A DNA stretch of 64,000 nucleotides from Chenopodium formosanum (GCA_024500155.1 CM044857.1:38830001-38894000); one strand, 5' to 3'; positions 13,132 through 24,154 are shown, counted from the stretch's first letter. Notes: generated by a model from the letters alone, not told the origin. Made by a program: numbers and translations.

Positions 13132-13227
13132 GTTATGGTCTTGTGAGAAGACGTACCTAATCTCCTTCATGTATCTTACTTTTTACAAAAATACTCCATA
13201 TTATGTAGTACTTCGTATTAACCTTTT

Positions 13228-13379
13228 AATTTGTAAATTACCACACAAAAATAGGTCCATTTTCTAAATAACCACCCATTAAAAATTTTATTTTAAAATA
13301 CCACCCCTTAAATTAATTATTTACTCAGATTACCACCCTTTTTAAATTTCCGGTGGAAATAAGGGGAGTGGGGCCCACA
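13228..13379 (+). repeat. Left terminal inverted repeat of the MULE (152 bp)
   Basis: Matches the reverse complement of 19557-19708 with three substitutions seen by eye and no gap. It contains repeated 'accaccc' strings and ends in 'gggcccaca'. It probably also serves as the promoter of the transposase gene, whose presumed first codon is about 320 bp further in. Confidence 0.92.
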
Positions 13380-13697
13380 GTCGTTACTTCCCTCCTTAAT
13401 TTTTTTCTTTTTCCTCGACTTCACTATTGTAAGCTACAGTAGTTAATTCCCTCTTTCAATTCTCTCATTCTCTCATTCAATTTTCTTCTGCAAAATCACC
13501 CAGCTCCATAAATTCTCACCCACCATTGAGATTAGGATTGAGAAATAGAGATTAAACCCTAAATCTGTTTTAGTTCATTTGAAACCCACCATTTTAATTG
13601 GGGTTTTGCGAGGAGCTTGTTTGCGAAATTCGCCATCTTTAGGGCGTTTTGCTAGGGACCACGTGCTGAGTTCATCACCTGACATTGGTAGCTGTCA

Positions 13698-16600
13698 ATG
13701 GCGACATCAGAGGTAAGCAATTTAGATCCTTTTCATAAATGTTGTATGTTGTTGGTTGGTGATGGTAGAATTGCAATTTTGTTGAAATTTAGGGTTGAAT
13801 TGTTCTGTAATTTTTGTTGAATTCTTTAATTGAAGTCAATTATTGTTTAATTGTTGGGTAATTGTTTAAGAATAGATGTGAATTAGGGAATGTGTTTATT
13901 GCTGCTGTGTGTATTGGTTGTAGTAAAGAATTCATTTTTGATTAGTTGTCTTAAATATGGTATTACATGCACAGATTGCTGCTCAATTAGTTGATGTTAA
14001 GGTTAGGTTAGGGGGACAGTTTGTGAATAAAAAAATAAGGGGGAAGACTTTGTGTGGCTATGAGGGTGGCTGGGAATATTGGAGGTATAAGTGCAAAGTG
14101 AAGGACATGTCAGTGGATTTGCTTAGGGAATCTTGTATATGGGGGTTTGTGAAGCTAGATCTGCATGTGCCAAACTCATGGAAAATTTGGTACAAAGAAA
14201 AGGGCAAGACTTGGTCAAATGGCAAAAAAGAAATTCTTGGTGTAGATGATGTAAAGGGCTTTTTGGAGACAAAAACAAGGAGTGGGTTTGTTGTACTTTA
14301 CAGTACTGCCCAAGTACCCAGCAATGTTCAACCCACCCAAAATAGAAAAACCAAACCTGAGAAGCCCACTGAACTCAGAAGAAGCCCTAGGTTTAAGTTG
14401 AATGTGGAAAATGCAGATAAGGTTGTAGGGCAGACTGAAGAGGGAGGTGCATCTGAGAGTGTGAGTGTGAAAGGGAAGAAATCAACAAGGAAGAGATTGT
14501 TCTCTGAGAGTGACAAAGGGAAGAAAAAGCAAGGGGAAGAGGAAGGTATTTCTGGGATAAACACAATCAAGGGAAAGGGAAAGTGTGCAGCAAAGGGTGG
14601 TAGAAAGAAGAAGACAGGGAGGGAGGTTGAGTTGGAAGCAGAAGCTGGATCTGGCTCCTCCAGCTCTGATAGCTATGACACTGATAGCTCCTCCAGCTCT
14701 GATAGCTATGACACTGATCCTGATTGGGATATAGGGGAAGACAAGGGGTTAGATGAGGATGCTGACCTTGCAGAAGATCTGGACAACACTGTCCAGAACA
14801 TAATTAATGAAGTCAATGCTGATTTGGAGGGAGTTCAAGATCAGAGAGAGGATGATGGGCAGAACAATGAGCACTTCATTGAGAGTGAATTGCTGACCAA
14901 AGAAGTGAATCTGCAGAGGGAGTTCAGTTCTGATTCTGAGGAGTTGGACATCCCTAAGTGTTCTAATGATGAAGAAGACAAGCATCCATGGTTTCATGCC
15001 TCAACAGACTTCAAGAAACCTATTGACTTGCTGAAAGGACAAAAGTTTATCAACAGTAAACTGCTTAGGAGAGCATTGAGGATCCATGCAGTGGAGAACA
15101 GATATGAGTATTGGTATTTGCACAATGACAGCAACAAGATAACCATCCAGTGTAGGAGAAGATGTCAGTGCAAATGGAATGCTAAGAAGTGTAGGCTTCC
15201 ACAGTGTACTTGTGTTGGTGGGAGGAGATGTCATTTTAAGGTGGTTGCAAGGAGATCTTTCAACCAAGATTACTGGCAAATTAAGAGTCTAAATCTGAAG
15301 CATAGGTGTGTGAGGGTTAGAAGCAATCTCAACCTAACTGCTGAGTTCCTAGCAGATAAGTATCTTGAGGATTGGAGAACTGACCCAGGTTGGAAGCTTA
15401 AGGGTTTCATTAGGAGGGTGTTAGTTGATCTTGGCATAGAGATCACTTACAGCAAGGCTTGGATGGCTAGGGCAAGAGCTAAGCTACTGATTTATGGCTC
15501 AGCATCACAACAATATGCCAGAGTTTGGGACTATGGCAAGGCTCTCATGAAGTACAACCCTGGGACACAATGCAATGTTATAGTGGATGGGATTGAGCAA
15601 CCCGAGCCCCCATTGTTCCTTAGGATGTTTGTATGCCTAGCTCCTATGGCAAAGGGGTTCTTGTCTGGTTGTAGACCATTAATAGGGGTTGATGGTTGCC
15701 ATCTTAAGGGTCCATACCCTGGGCAGATACTTGTTGCAGTAGGGAAGGATGGCAACAACAACATTTTTCCAATTGCATGGGCAACCTGTGAAGTAGAGAA
15801 CACTGAGACATGGGTGTGGTTCCTAGATAGCTTGATGAAGTCTTTGAAAGATGAAAATGAAGGCCTTGGATTTACCTTTATGTCAGATAGGCAGAAGGTG
15901 ATGCATTATTTTCATTTTCATTTTCATTTCCTTTTTCCTTGACAGTTTTTGCTAAGTAATTTTTTTTTCTTTCTTTCTCACAAATGAATTAATTTTGATT
16001 TGGTAACAGGGGTTGTTAGAAGCTTTCAAGCAAGTTATCCCAAATGCTGACACAAGATACTGTGTCAGACACATTTGGGCCAACTTCAAGCTGCAATTTA
16101 GTGGAGCAACATTCAAACAGCTGTTCTGGGCAGCAGCAAGAGCTACAACACAGGTATGCTATTTTTTTTTCTTTCCTTTCTCACAAATGAATTTTTTTTC
16201 CTGTCCTTTCTCACAACACAGGTATGCTATGCATACTTAGTTTCCAGTGCCTACATCTGATTGTGTGAATCAGTTTCACTGTGTGTGAGTGTGTTTGGCT
16301 GTATGTGAGTGTGTCTGAGTTTATTTCAGTAAGTGTGTTTGAGTTTATTTCAGTGAGTGTGTGTGACTGTATGTGGCTGTGAGTGAGTGTGTGTGACTGT
16401 TATGTGCTGAAGCTGTCACTGTTCTGTGCTGCTCAAGTTGTTAAAATAGGTTGGGTATGTGTTGCTGAATCTGTCTCTATGTGTTCCTGTCTATTTTTCT
16501 AGTTCGGTTTTGAAGTGGCAATGGAGTCAATAAGGTTCTTGTCTGAGGATGAATTTGAATACCTAGATGATATCCCTGTTGAGCATTGGTCTAGACATGC

Positions 16601-17726
16601 TTTTAGTTCATTTCCAAAGTCAAACATGTTGCTCAACAATGTTTGTGAGACTTTTAATGCTGTCATCAAAGAAGCTAGAGATAAGCCCATTTTGACTTAG
16701 ATGGAATGGCTTAGGAGGTATATGATGAAAAGAAACAATGAAAAATGGGAAAGTTATCAAAATATGGAGGGAAAAGTAGTTCCATATGTGAAAAAGGCAT
16801 TCAAAAGAATTGAACCAGCAGCTAGGCATTGCATTGTCCAAGTTTCTAGAGGTGACACATATGAAGTTGAGTTGAATTCTAACATAGTGAAAGTGGACCT
16901 TAATAAAGGAACATGCACTTGCTACCATTGGGAGCTAACTGGCATCCCTTGTGTCCATGCATATACATGCATCATGGACAAAAGGGCAGACCCAGAAGAG
17001 TATGTGGATAGTGCTTACTTTGTGTCCACATGCATGTTAGCATATAGGTATGAGGTTGCCCCTATGCCTGGTCCAAAGCATTGGGATAAAGTCAAGCTAA
17101 GGGAGCCACTACCACCAGCCATCAGAGTGCAACCTGGGAGGCCTAAGAGCAAAAAAAGGAAGTTAGAACAGGGAGAAGTGGTGGGGCAGAGCCAGCAACA
17201 AGAAAAACCATTGAAGAGAAGGGCAACATGTAAGAACTATGGCCAACTAGGACACTATGCTAAGACTTGCAAAAACCCAAGTGTCACACCAGTTACTGTA
17301 TCATCCCCCAAGAAAGAAGGTGGCAGGCCTCATTTGAACACTCACTGGGTGAATGACCAAAGAAAGAAGAAAGCAGAAAGGGCCTCAAGGAAGGTAAAGA
17401 ACACAAATTCCTGAAATTTTTGGTTATTTTCATTGAGTTAAACACTATCCCTAATTTCTGACCATGTCCTGCAGACTGCTCTTGGAGGCACACCTGGACC
17501 ACATAGTATAGGCAGCAAGAAATTTCCCTAGGAAGAGCAAAGGAAGAAGCAACAGCAGAGTCAACAGAGTGAGCAGCTCAGTCAACACAGTCAGCAGAGT
17601 CAGCAGCAGCCTCAGCAGCAAACTCAGCAGACCCAGGCTTCAACTACAACTACTGCCACAGCCTATTCAAGGGAATTTGAGCCACCAAGAAGCAAGTTGC
17701 ATGTTATTAGGATGACTAGAGATTAG
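13698..17726 (+). pseudogene. MURA-type MULE transposase, interrupted by two TAG codons
   Basis: Exons: 13698-13712 (MATSE), 13975-15897, 16010-16153, 16503-17393, 17475-17726; all junctions keep frame, giving about 1,074 codons. The N-terminus (VKVRLGGQF...) resembles the PB1-like MULE domain. An acidic/Ser-rich linker carries a 33-bp tandem duplication (14653-14718). A Cys/His zinc region (CQCKWNAKKC...HRC) precedes the catalytic core. The DDE triad is visible as VDG (D578), SDRQ (D643) and CETFN (E743). A SWIM finger (CTCYHW...CVH) follows. A CCHC knuckle is degenerate: CKNY where CKNC is expected. In-frame TAGs lie at 16698-16700, after the catalytic Glu and before SWIM, and at 17529-17531. 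The Gln-rich tail remains open after the second stop, so both look like nonsense changes in a formerly intact gene. The first tiny exon is inferred from the splice sites. Confidence 0.88.
14653..14718 (+). repeat. 33-bp tandem duplication in the transposase linker
   Basis: Two head-to-tail copies of a 33-bp unit, almost identical, encode two Ser-rich blocks each followed by DSYDTD. It keeps frame and lies in the acidic linker, not in a conserved domain. Confidence 0.9.
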
Positions 17727-18075
17727 ATATGTTTGAACAGAACCCTAGTTGAAAAATGTGAAGACTTTTTTTTTAAGTAGTTGAACAATGTTAAGTTTTT
17801 TTTTTTTTTTTTTTGTACTCCAACAATGATGAATGCCTTTGTTTCAATGTTTTGCAATACCCAATGAATACTTGTGGAATGCATTGGCAAGATATTAAGT
17901 ATTTTCTGTCTCACTTTTTTTTGTTGTATATATCATTTAAGTCATGATCCAAGCACAACTCATGGCAAGTATAATATTGAAACCAAAATAAGTTGCATAC
18001 CAAAATAACAAGTTTCATTCATTACTACATAAAATAGCCACTACAAATGTCAGAGGAAATCACTACATCTCCCAC

Positions 18076-18540
18076 TTAAACCAGCTTATTAATTACAACA
18101 CAACCTAGAACTAAAAAGACTAGACACATAACAACTACAACAACCAGGAGCCTGCTGTCAGAACCACCATTACTGTTGATCATCTTCTTCCTGTCACCAT
18201 TCAGAGCCTTGCATTTCAACCTCGGAGTATCAACCTCATTAAGCAAGCATCTTCTTTGGGCAGTTAAATCATCAACCTGAACTTTGAGAGTGTTCACTTC
18301 ACCCTTCATCAGTTTTTTGTCAAGCAACAATTGGTTAATCACATCTTTCTGCCAATCAGTCCCCTCACTGTCCACCCATTCAAAACACTTACAGCCCCTA
18401 GTTTCAGTGTTAGGGTCATAAAACTTGCAAGCCTTGAATTTCCTGCCAGGGTTAGTAGTAGTCCAAAATGTCAACTTTGCAAAAGGCAAGCCACAGTTGC
18501 ATTTCTTCTGATTTGTGGGAGATATGTTATTCCAAGACAT
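18076..18540 (-). CDS. GRF-type zinc-finger protein with C-terminal membrane anchor (MULE-borne), 154 aa
   Basis: Intact frame, convergent to the transposase and inside the MULE. Residues 14-55 match the GRF zinc-finger pattern: CNCG (C14, C16), then NPGRKFKAC (C39), then GCKCFEW (C50). In known proteins GRF fingers bind nucleic acid. Residues about 66-115 are charged and heptad-like, probably a coiled coil. Residues about 131-150 (LLVVVVVMCLVFLVLGCVVI) form one membrane span, so the protein is probably tail-anchored. The start at 18540 is chosen because an acceptor-like 'atttcag' (18549-18555, minus strand) lies just before it; longer upstream Met codons would lie in a presumed intron. The role in transposition is unknown. 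GRF genes of this build are, as far as I recall, expanded in some plant genomes. Confidence 0.75.
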   Translation of the reverse strand: MSWNNISPTNQKKCNCGLPFAKLTFWTTTNPGRKFKACKFYDPNTETRGCKCFEWVDSEGTDWQKDVINQLLLDKKLMKGEVNTLKVQVDDLTAQRRCLLNEVDTPRLKCKALNGDRKKMINSNGGSDSRLLVVVVVMCLVFLVLGCVVINKLV

Positions 18541-18625
18541 GATTACACCTGAAATGATCATAAAACAAGTCAGATAAAACAACAACAAACAACCAAGTAC
18601 ACAACAACTACTTAATCACACCTAT

Positions 18626-19015
18626 TCATTGTGGTGGTTTACCACCATAGTCAGGGTAACCAGGTGGTGGCCAAGTCCCATTTTGCTTCATCCTGTACTC
18701 AATGATACAGTCAGCCAAGAAGCCAGGGTCATCTGTGCTTCCAACATGTATGGTGTAAAATTCCTCATTAGGCAACCTCCTAAACATCTTGAACAAATCT
18801 CCATCATCTTCTAAAGTCCTATACTTTCCTTTATATATGTATTGGAATATGGGGTACACATACTCAATTGATCCTTCTATAGGGTCATCCATAACACGAA
18901 GTTGATCTTCGAATGCTATTGCCGTATCTTGTAAATTATTTTTCCCAATCTCATACTCAAGGTCAATTACAATACTCATATACTTAAATCTGAGAACCTT
19001 CTTATTCTCTTCCAT
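18626..19015 (-). CDS. Unrecognised 129-aa protein encoded in the MULE
   Basis: Starts MEENKKVLRFKYMSIVID and ends in a Gly/Pro-rich YGGKPPQ. The middle is acidic and aromatic-rich (VYPIFQYIYKGKYRTLEDDG). I recognise no domain, signal peptide or membrane span. The start follows a clear acceptor (gtggcag|aaATG, minus strand), and a matching donor (gcatcag|gtaatg) lies at 19381/19380, implying a 5' leader exon near the right TIR and a 363-bp leader intron. The gap to the GRF gene is only 85 bp, so the two may share a promoter through alternative acceptors or be one two-cistron transcript. The frame is intact even though the transposase is broken. Confidence 0.6.
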   Translation of the reverse strand: MEENKKVLRFKYMSIVIDLEYEIGKNNLQDTAIAFEDQLRVMDDPIEGSIEYVYPIFQYIYKGKYRTLEDDGDLFKMFRRLPNEEFYTIHVGSTDDPGFLADCIIEYRMKQNGTWPPPGYPDYGGKPPQ

Positions 19016-19556
19016 TTCTGCCACAATAATTACAACAGCAAATAAACATAAAGGCTTAACACATGCTTCAATCAACACTAGCATGAAAAATTGCAAACAA
19101 AGTATATACAAAATTAGCAGTTTCTCAATGACATAATGTCAGTAACAAATAACCCACATTTCTGCCACAATAAGAACCCCCAATTCAAACAGAAAAGCAC
19201 AATTGACTGTAGAACATGAACCCTAATTAAATAAAGACCCAATTTCCCCCAATTCAAATACAATTACAACCCTAATTTGCGAATAAATAAACCCTAATGA
19301 ACAGTTCAATCAGTTTTCCCCAATGTGGGTGCAATAAGAACCCTAATTAAACCCTACATTTACAGATTTAAATACATTACCTGATGCGAATTAGCCTCTG
19401 AAATTTCTTGCCAAGCTTCTGCAATCAGTAAAATTCGTCAAATTTGGGTAGATTTTGGAGTAAAAATCGCAATAAATGGTTTGGAATTATGTTTTATATG
19501 ACAAAATCGGGGGGGTTTTCTTTTTAGAAGCATCAACTTGCCGTTACTAGCCGTTA

Positions 19557-19708
19557 TGTGGGCCCCACTCCCCTTATTTCCACCGAAAATTTAAAAAGGG
19601 TGGTAATCTGAGTAAATAATTAATTCAAGGGGTGGTATTTTAAAATAAAATTTTTAATGGGTGGTTATTTAGAAAATGGACCTATTTTTGGGTGGTAATT
19701 TACAAATT
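19557..19708 (-). repeat. Right terminal inverted repeat of the MULE (152 bp)
   Basis: Inverted copy of 13228-13379 with three mismatches. It lies upstream of the two minus-strand genes and probably holds their promoter. Confidence 0.92.
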
Positions 19709-20172
19709 TTCCTATATACTATTACATAGAATATTCATTTTTGGAGTAATTTGTTACGAGTATTAAGCTAAAAAAAATATATGACAAAATCATGCGAATT
19801 CATCAGTATATATAATATAATGAGTGTTAATTTTCAGTTATACTTAATTTATATCATTCCACCACTTTTCTAATATGTTCAAAATATAGAAATATTTAAT
19901 TTTTTTTTTCCTTTTTTAACTGGCAATCAATATAAGTGTCTTGATGCGTATATCGTTCACAGAAAGTGAACTAACATTTTAATTCACCAAGATATCCTAA
20001 CAACATGCAATGACATTTACCAAAGAATTGAATACTCTTCTATACATCTTTCATTTTCCTTACCTCATTACTCCTTTGGACATAAAACCCCACTAGATGG
20101 AAAATCAAAACACATGCAATGACATTCAAATTAAACTTTAATGTGATAATGTCAATTAACTTGCTAGTTAAG
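19709..20172. other. Intergenic, including 3' flank of the FLA gene
   Basis: AT-rich. The right part is likely the 3' UTR of the minus-strand FLA gene. Nothing else is recognised. Confidence 0.6.
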
Positions 20173-21036
20173 TTATAGGTAATGTGCCAATTCTACCAAA
20201 CCCATAACACCAGTAACCACACCCCTAGCAACACTCAACCTTGCACCGCCATTCTTATGTGGGACCGACTTAGCAGGCGCCTCCTTGTCGGCTTCGTCCG
20301 CTAGTGGGGCCGGTCCTGGGGCCGGCCCACTAGCCGGAGCCGGAGAAGGGCCTTCACTATCGGCCCTAGGACTATCCGCAGAACAACCATCATCATCATC
20401 ACCAGAGGGGCCAGGGGCGGGGGCCTCCACCGTCTTAGGTGGTGGAGCGGCCGTAGGAGGAGGAGGGGTTGCTGTAGGGCTGCTAGATGGCGCGGTGGGA
20501 GGTCCTTGTTCAAGGCCAGGAGTAACAATAGGCTTACTAATTTGAATCACGGAAATGTGGAAAGGTTGAGAAGCTAACACTTTCACCATCTTAGAGTCTT
20601 GTGGGGCCCCCTTCGCCGTTGAGCCGAAGACGATATCCCCGCCGGACTTGGAGATGTTTAGGAGTCCTTGCCCTCCGTTGGTTTTCCCTGTTTGTTGGAA
20701 GAGGTTGGTTGCTTTGACTGACTTGCCATCCAAGTTACCTAATTTTATGCTATCATAATAGTCAAGGATGACGTGGGTGGCAAGTATGTACCCTAGGGTT
20801 GTTTGTGGTACGCTTGTGAGGGGTCCCACGGCTGAGTTGTCAACAACGAGGACGGTGACCGTGCCTTGCTTGTTGATTCCGGCCGCCACACCGGTTTTGG
20901 TTAGGAGGTTATTGAAGGTGCTAAATTGTGGATGTTGGTCTAGGAAATAAGTTATGTTAAAGGCATATATTGAGGTGGTTGTTGAGAAAAAAATAATTGA
21001 GATTAAGAGGATAATATTAGATGCCTTGAGATTCAT
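20173..21036 (-). CDS. FLA: Fasciclin-like arabinogalactan protein, single fasciclin domain, 287 aa
   Basis: Single exon. The start is taken at MNLKASNII because it directly precedes a strong signal peptide (IILLISIIFF, cleavage near residues 24-26); an ATG 39 bp upstream would add a polar extension. Residues about 26-165 form one fasciclin domain: FNITYFLDQHPQFSTFN, VTVLVVDNSA, and the H2-type block LATHVILDYYD. The C-terminal half is Pro/Ala/Ser/Thr-rich with AP, SP and PP dipeptides (PSPAPASGPAPGPAP), the substrate for arabinogalactan glycosylation. A short hydrophobic C-terminus could be a GPI-anchor signal but is weak. The layout fits the FLA3/5/14 group of secreted, plasma-membrane or cell-wall proteins. 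An odd DDDD run and a lone Cys interrupt the glycosylated region. Confidence 0.92.
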   Translation of the reverse strand: MNLKASNIILLISIIFFSTTTSIYAFNITYFLDQHPQFSTFNNLLTKTGVAAGINKQGTVTVLVVDNSAVGPLTSVPQTTLGYILATHVILDYYDSIKLGNLDGKSVKATNLFQQTGKTNGGQGLLNISKSGGDIVFGSTAKGAPQDSKMVKVLASQPFHISVIQISKPIVTPGLEQGPPTAPSSSPTATPPPPTAAPPPKTVEAPAPGPSGDDDDGCSADSPRADSEGPSPAPASGPAPGPAPLADEADKEAPAKSVPHKNGGARLSVARGVVTGVMGLVELAHYL

Positions 21037-23489
21037 CTTTGAAATTGAAATAAAATTTAAAATGTTGTAATTCAATTTTCAAAGATGAATATATGTAATT
21101 ATTGAATTATTATCCTCCTAGGTTAAAAACGTTTTTTATTCATGAAGAAAAATAAGAGCATGCATTATAAGTCTTTATAAAAAAAATTATATAGCCTTTT
21201 GTTGATGATCCGAATAAATTATATACTCTAATTATAGTTTTTTTTCCAACAATTTTGCATGGTCATTATTGTGTGTATGTCTATTTTCAAGCTATTTTAA
21301 TGGTGAAAATTGATGTTCATCAAGGTAAGATAAGCCTATATTTAAAAATATAAGTACGTCTAATTATAGTTTTACTCATCAAAAATTTTCAATGTAATCA
21401 TGAGATCAGTAAATTTACGAAATTCTATATATCTATTTAGTTATTTAATTAAAATATATAGTCAATAAAACAGATTAGCATGTAGAGGCTTAATATAATT
21501 ACGTTGATTATTTTACATAATTCTAGAAGCTCAATGACAACATTTTTGTCTTGATTGCATAGTTATGGGTCCGATTCTCATAACCCTAACTTAATGTTGG
21601 TGTAGGTTCGTTATTATAGTAATTGTTGTTTCTTATTACTTGTACTCTGTATGTAATACGACATTGCCAAAAGTAGTCAACAGTTGTAGTGTTATGATGG
21701 AGCTTACATAAGTGATACTCGTATGAAAAAATCCAAGTTACTCAACATGGTAACATTACTTGTTTATCTTAGCGATTTTGGGGTAAAAACACTAATGATT
21801 AGCATTTGTCCTAAAATATGCCAATTTTACTCTTTGATATGTGAACAACCTTTGTTCTAAGCAGCCTCTAAGTGATGTAATAATTGATTTCTATTTGCAT
21901 TATTTGTGCTCCAGGTTTATATTCTTGTAACTAAACAAATAAACTACGCATTCACAATTCCCTCCAACAATTGTTGATTCTAATCTTTCATTGACCAAAA
22001 CGATATATTTTAGGGTTTTTTTCCGGTATCTAAATCAATCAATGATTATATTTTATATATATATATATATACTTTTGATAATCTGATATGTATATAATGT
22101 ATATCTGGTTAGAATTTAATAGTCTCTAAAATAAACTATATATACATATATACTCCATCAATCCTACCATTTAATTATGTTTCTACTTCTTATTTAATTA
22201 AGATGCATAATTTTCAAAAAAATCACACCTTAAGTAACTCATAGAATATGATCGATTCAGTGAAGATACGAAGTATATATAACTGTATAAGCAAAGATTC
22301 AATATCAACCCGATACATTGAATGTCTTCTAAGAGAGGCCTAACACATAGTCGATTATAATCACATATTTGTTTAATATAAAAGCAGAAAACAAGAAGAA
22401 TAACAATCTAACTCTAACAAACTATGAATGATTGAATGTAGGTATGATGGTATGTATGTAATTAAAGGAACGTAACTAGTCAGTGTGCGAGCAATAGTAT
22501 GAAGCTAAGCACAAATTTTGTAAATAATTATTCTTTTTTTAGGTAATAATCTATTAGATAGAAAAGTCTTTGTAACGGCAAGCATCTTGCCTAACAAAGA
22601 ATTAGGGTATGTAATTGGGACAGAGAGAATACTCCATAACAATTATTTAAAATAGACAATGTATCTTGCCATTCCTCAAATTAATAAAAAAAGTATCTTA
22701 CCAAAATCTTTGGTTAATACAAAGGTGAATAGTTGCCAAATATATATACTTGATGCTTGATCGTTAGCATGTCAAATTAAATGTTCAATACAGTTAATCA
22801 ACAATTTAATATACTACCTCCGTTTCTTTCCAATTTATTGCAAGTAAAAAGAAACGGCGGATATAGTATATACTACTAGTCATTGATTTTACTAGATAGA
22901 TATACTACTATATTTTTCAAAATTAAAATTAGCAGTTCTCATTATTGAGCTTTCTAGTATGCCCTTGTATATGAAAACTGATCCGTGTGTCGAGTAGATA
23001 GAAATTATTTATAAATTATTTGACTACATCATTATATTAGAAATTAAAATAGGGTTTGTAATAATACAAAGAATAATTCAAGATTGACATATAATTATAT
23101 TAAATTGCTTAAACAATGTACCAAAGCACATCACTCTCTAATAATTCAATTATAAGTGAACAAAAAATAAAAAAATTATTAACTTACAAGAAATCAGAGA
23201 GTTTAATTCTTGCATCAATAAAAATCGAAAGAATTCATAGACAAAACGTACAGGACAATAATTTTTATACCTAAACCGTAACTATACTGTATTATTCTAG
23301 ATAATGAAAGAAATTTAACCTAAACATTTATTTTGTTTAATGATTGATCTAACTCCTAATTAACACATACATGCTTCTTGCTCATCTAACATGCCATTGA
23401 TCTTCTTCTCGAACTTTCAAATTTCTTACTATCCATACCATAATAAGTCTTCGCCGTCTTCTTCCTTAGTCGTGCTATAATTATAATAA
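21037..23489. other. Upstream region of FLA and intergenic DNA
   Basis: AT-rich, with a (TA)n run near 22056-22070. A tiny hairpin with Stowaway-like ends (ctacctccgtttcttt / aaagaaacggcgg) lies near 22814-22867. No gene is recognised. Confidence 0.6.
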
Positions 23490-23777
23490 TCACTTTGTTT
23501 TCTTCAACAAACTTTCATCATTTCTTGAATTAGCAATCTCCTTCACTTGCTCTATCTTGTTATCTGTATTGAAATCATCTTTGTTCTTTATATGATCACC
23601 CATCTTTGGAGAAATATCATTTGGATTAGTACCCAAACTTTTGTATTCATTATTGATGCTCGATAAGTAGAGAGTGCAACACAAACTTTCGCCCAAACAT
23701 TTATAGCATTTACTATTAGGGCAACTTATTACTAAGACATCCTCAAACTTACAATTCAATTCTTTGGGAGCAGTCAT
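23490..23777 (-). CDS. Unrecognised small Cys-rich reading frame (doubtful)
   Basis: A 95-codon frame starting MTAPKELNCKFED. It carries six Cys in its first third, including CPNSKCYKC and CC, followed by a polar, Lys/Asn/Asp-rich tail. An acceptor-like 'tttttag' lies just upstream on the minus strand, so it could be the second exon of a secreted Cys-rich peptide gene. I could not find a signal-peptide exon, and I recognise no family. Confidence 0.2.
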   Translation of the reverse strand: MTAPKELNCKFEDVLVISCPNSKCYKCLGESLCCTLYLSSINNEYKSLGTNPNDISPKMGDHIKNKDDFNTDNKIEQVKEIANSRNDESLLKKTK

Positions 23778-24154
23778 TCCTAAAAATGCACGGTATATAT
23801 TTGAATTGGTTAAACTAAAAATAAAGAACGTATAAAAAATTTATGATTAGAGGAGTACGTACTAAATTTATAGCACTAAAAGAGTTATTAGGGTGGGATT
23901 TAAATTTTTTTTTGGCTTAGGTAGTAATCCTAAGTAGAATTGAAATCGGATTATATATATTAGATAGATTATCATGAACTCACGACAAAGTCAAAATCAA
24001 ATCAACTATCCATAAAATATATTTGAAATAACAAACTATACTTCAAGTCTTCAAATCAAATAGGTTTGGCATGCTTTGACTTACTACACACTATTCTTAT
24101 TATTTGACAACTATCCATATAATATATTTGAAATAACAAACTATACTTAAATTA
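23778..24154. other. Intergenic with a direct repeat
   Basis: A stretch of about 35 bp around 'tatttgaaataacaaactat' occurs at about 24011-24045 and again at about 24113-24149, abutting the MITE to the right. No gene. Confidence 0.6.

Larger units (their letters stand above)
13228..19708 (+). mobile_element. Complete Mutator-like element (MULE) with convergent accessory genes
   Basis: A 6.5-kb element bounded by long terminal inverted repeats. It encodes a MURA-type transposase on the plus strand and two small genes on the minus strand, so transcription converges in the middle as in maize MuDR. The TIRs start 'aatttgtaaattaccac' and run inwards to 'gggcccaca'. The flanking 9-mers (taacctttt on the left, ttcctatat on the right) do not match, so the target duplication has decayed or the true ends lie slightly elsewhere. 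The three mismatches between the arms suggest a fairly recent insertion. Confidence 0.9.

Noticed and set aside
20285..20545. Open frame of 86 codons antisense to FLA, Gly/Ala-rich
   Set aside because: It is the mirror of the Pro/Ala-rich coding sequence, which lacks stops on the other strand by composition.
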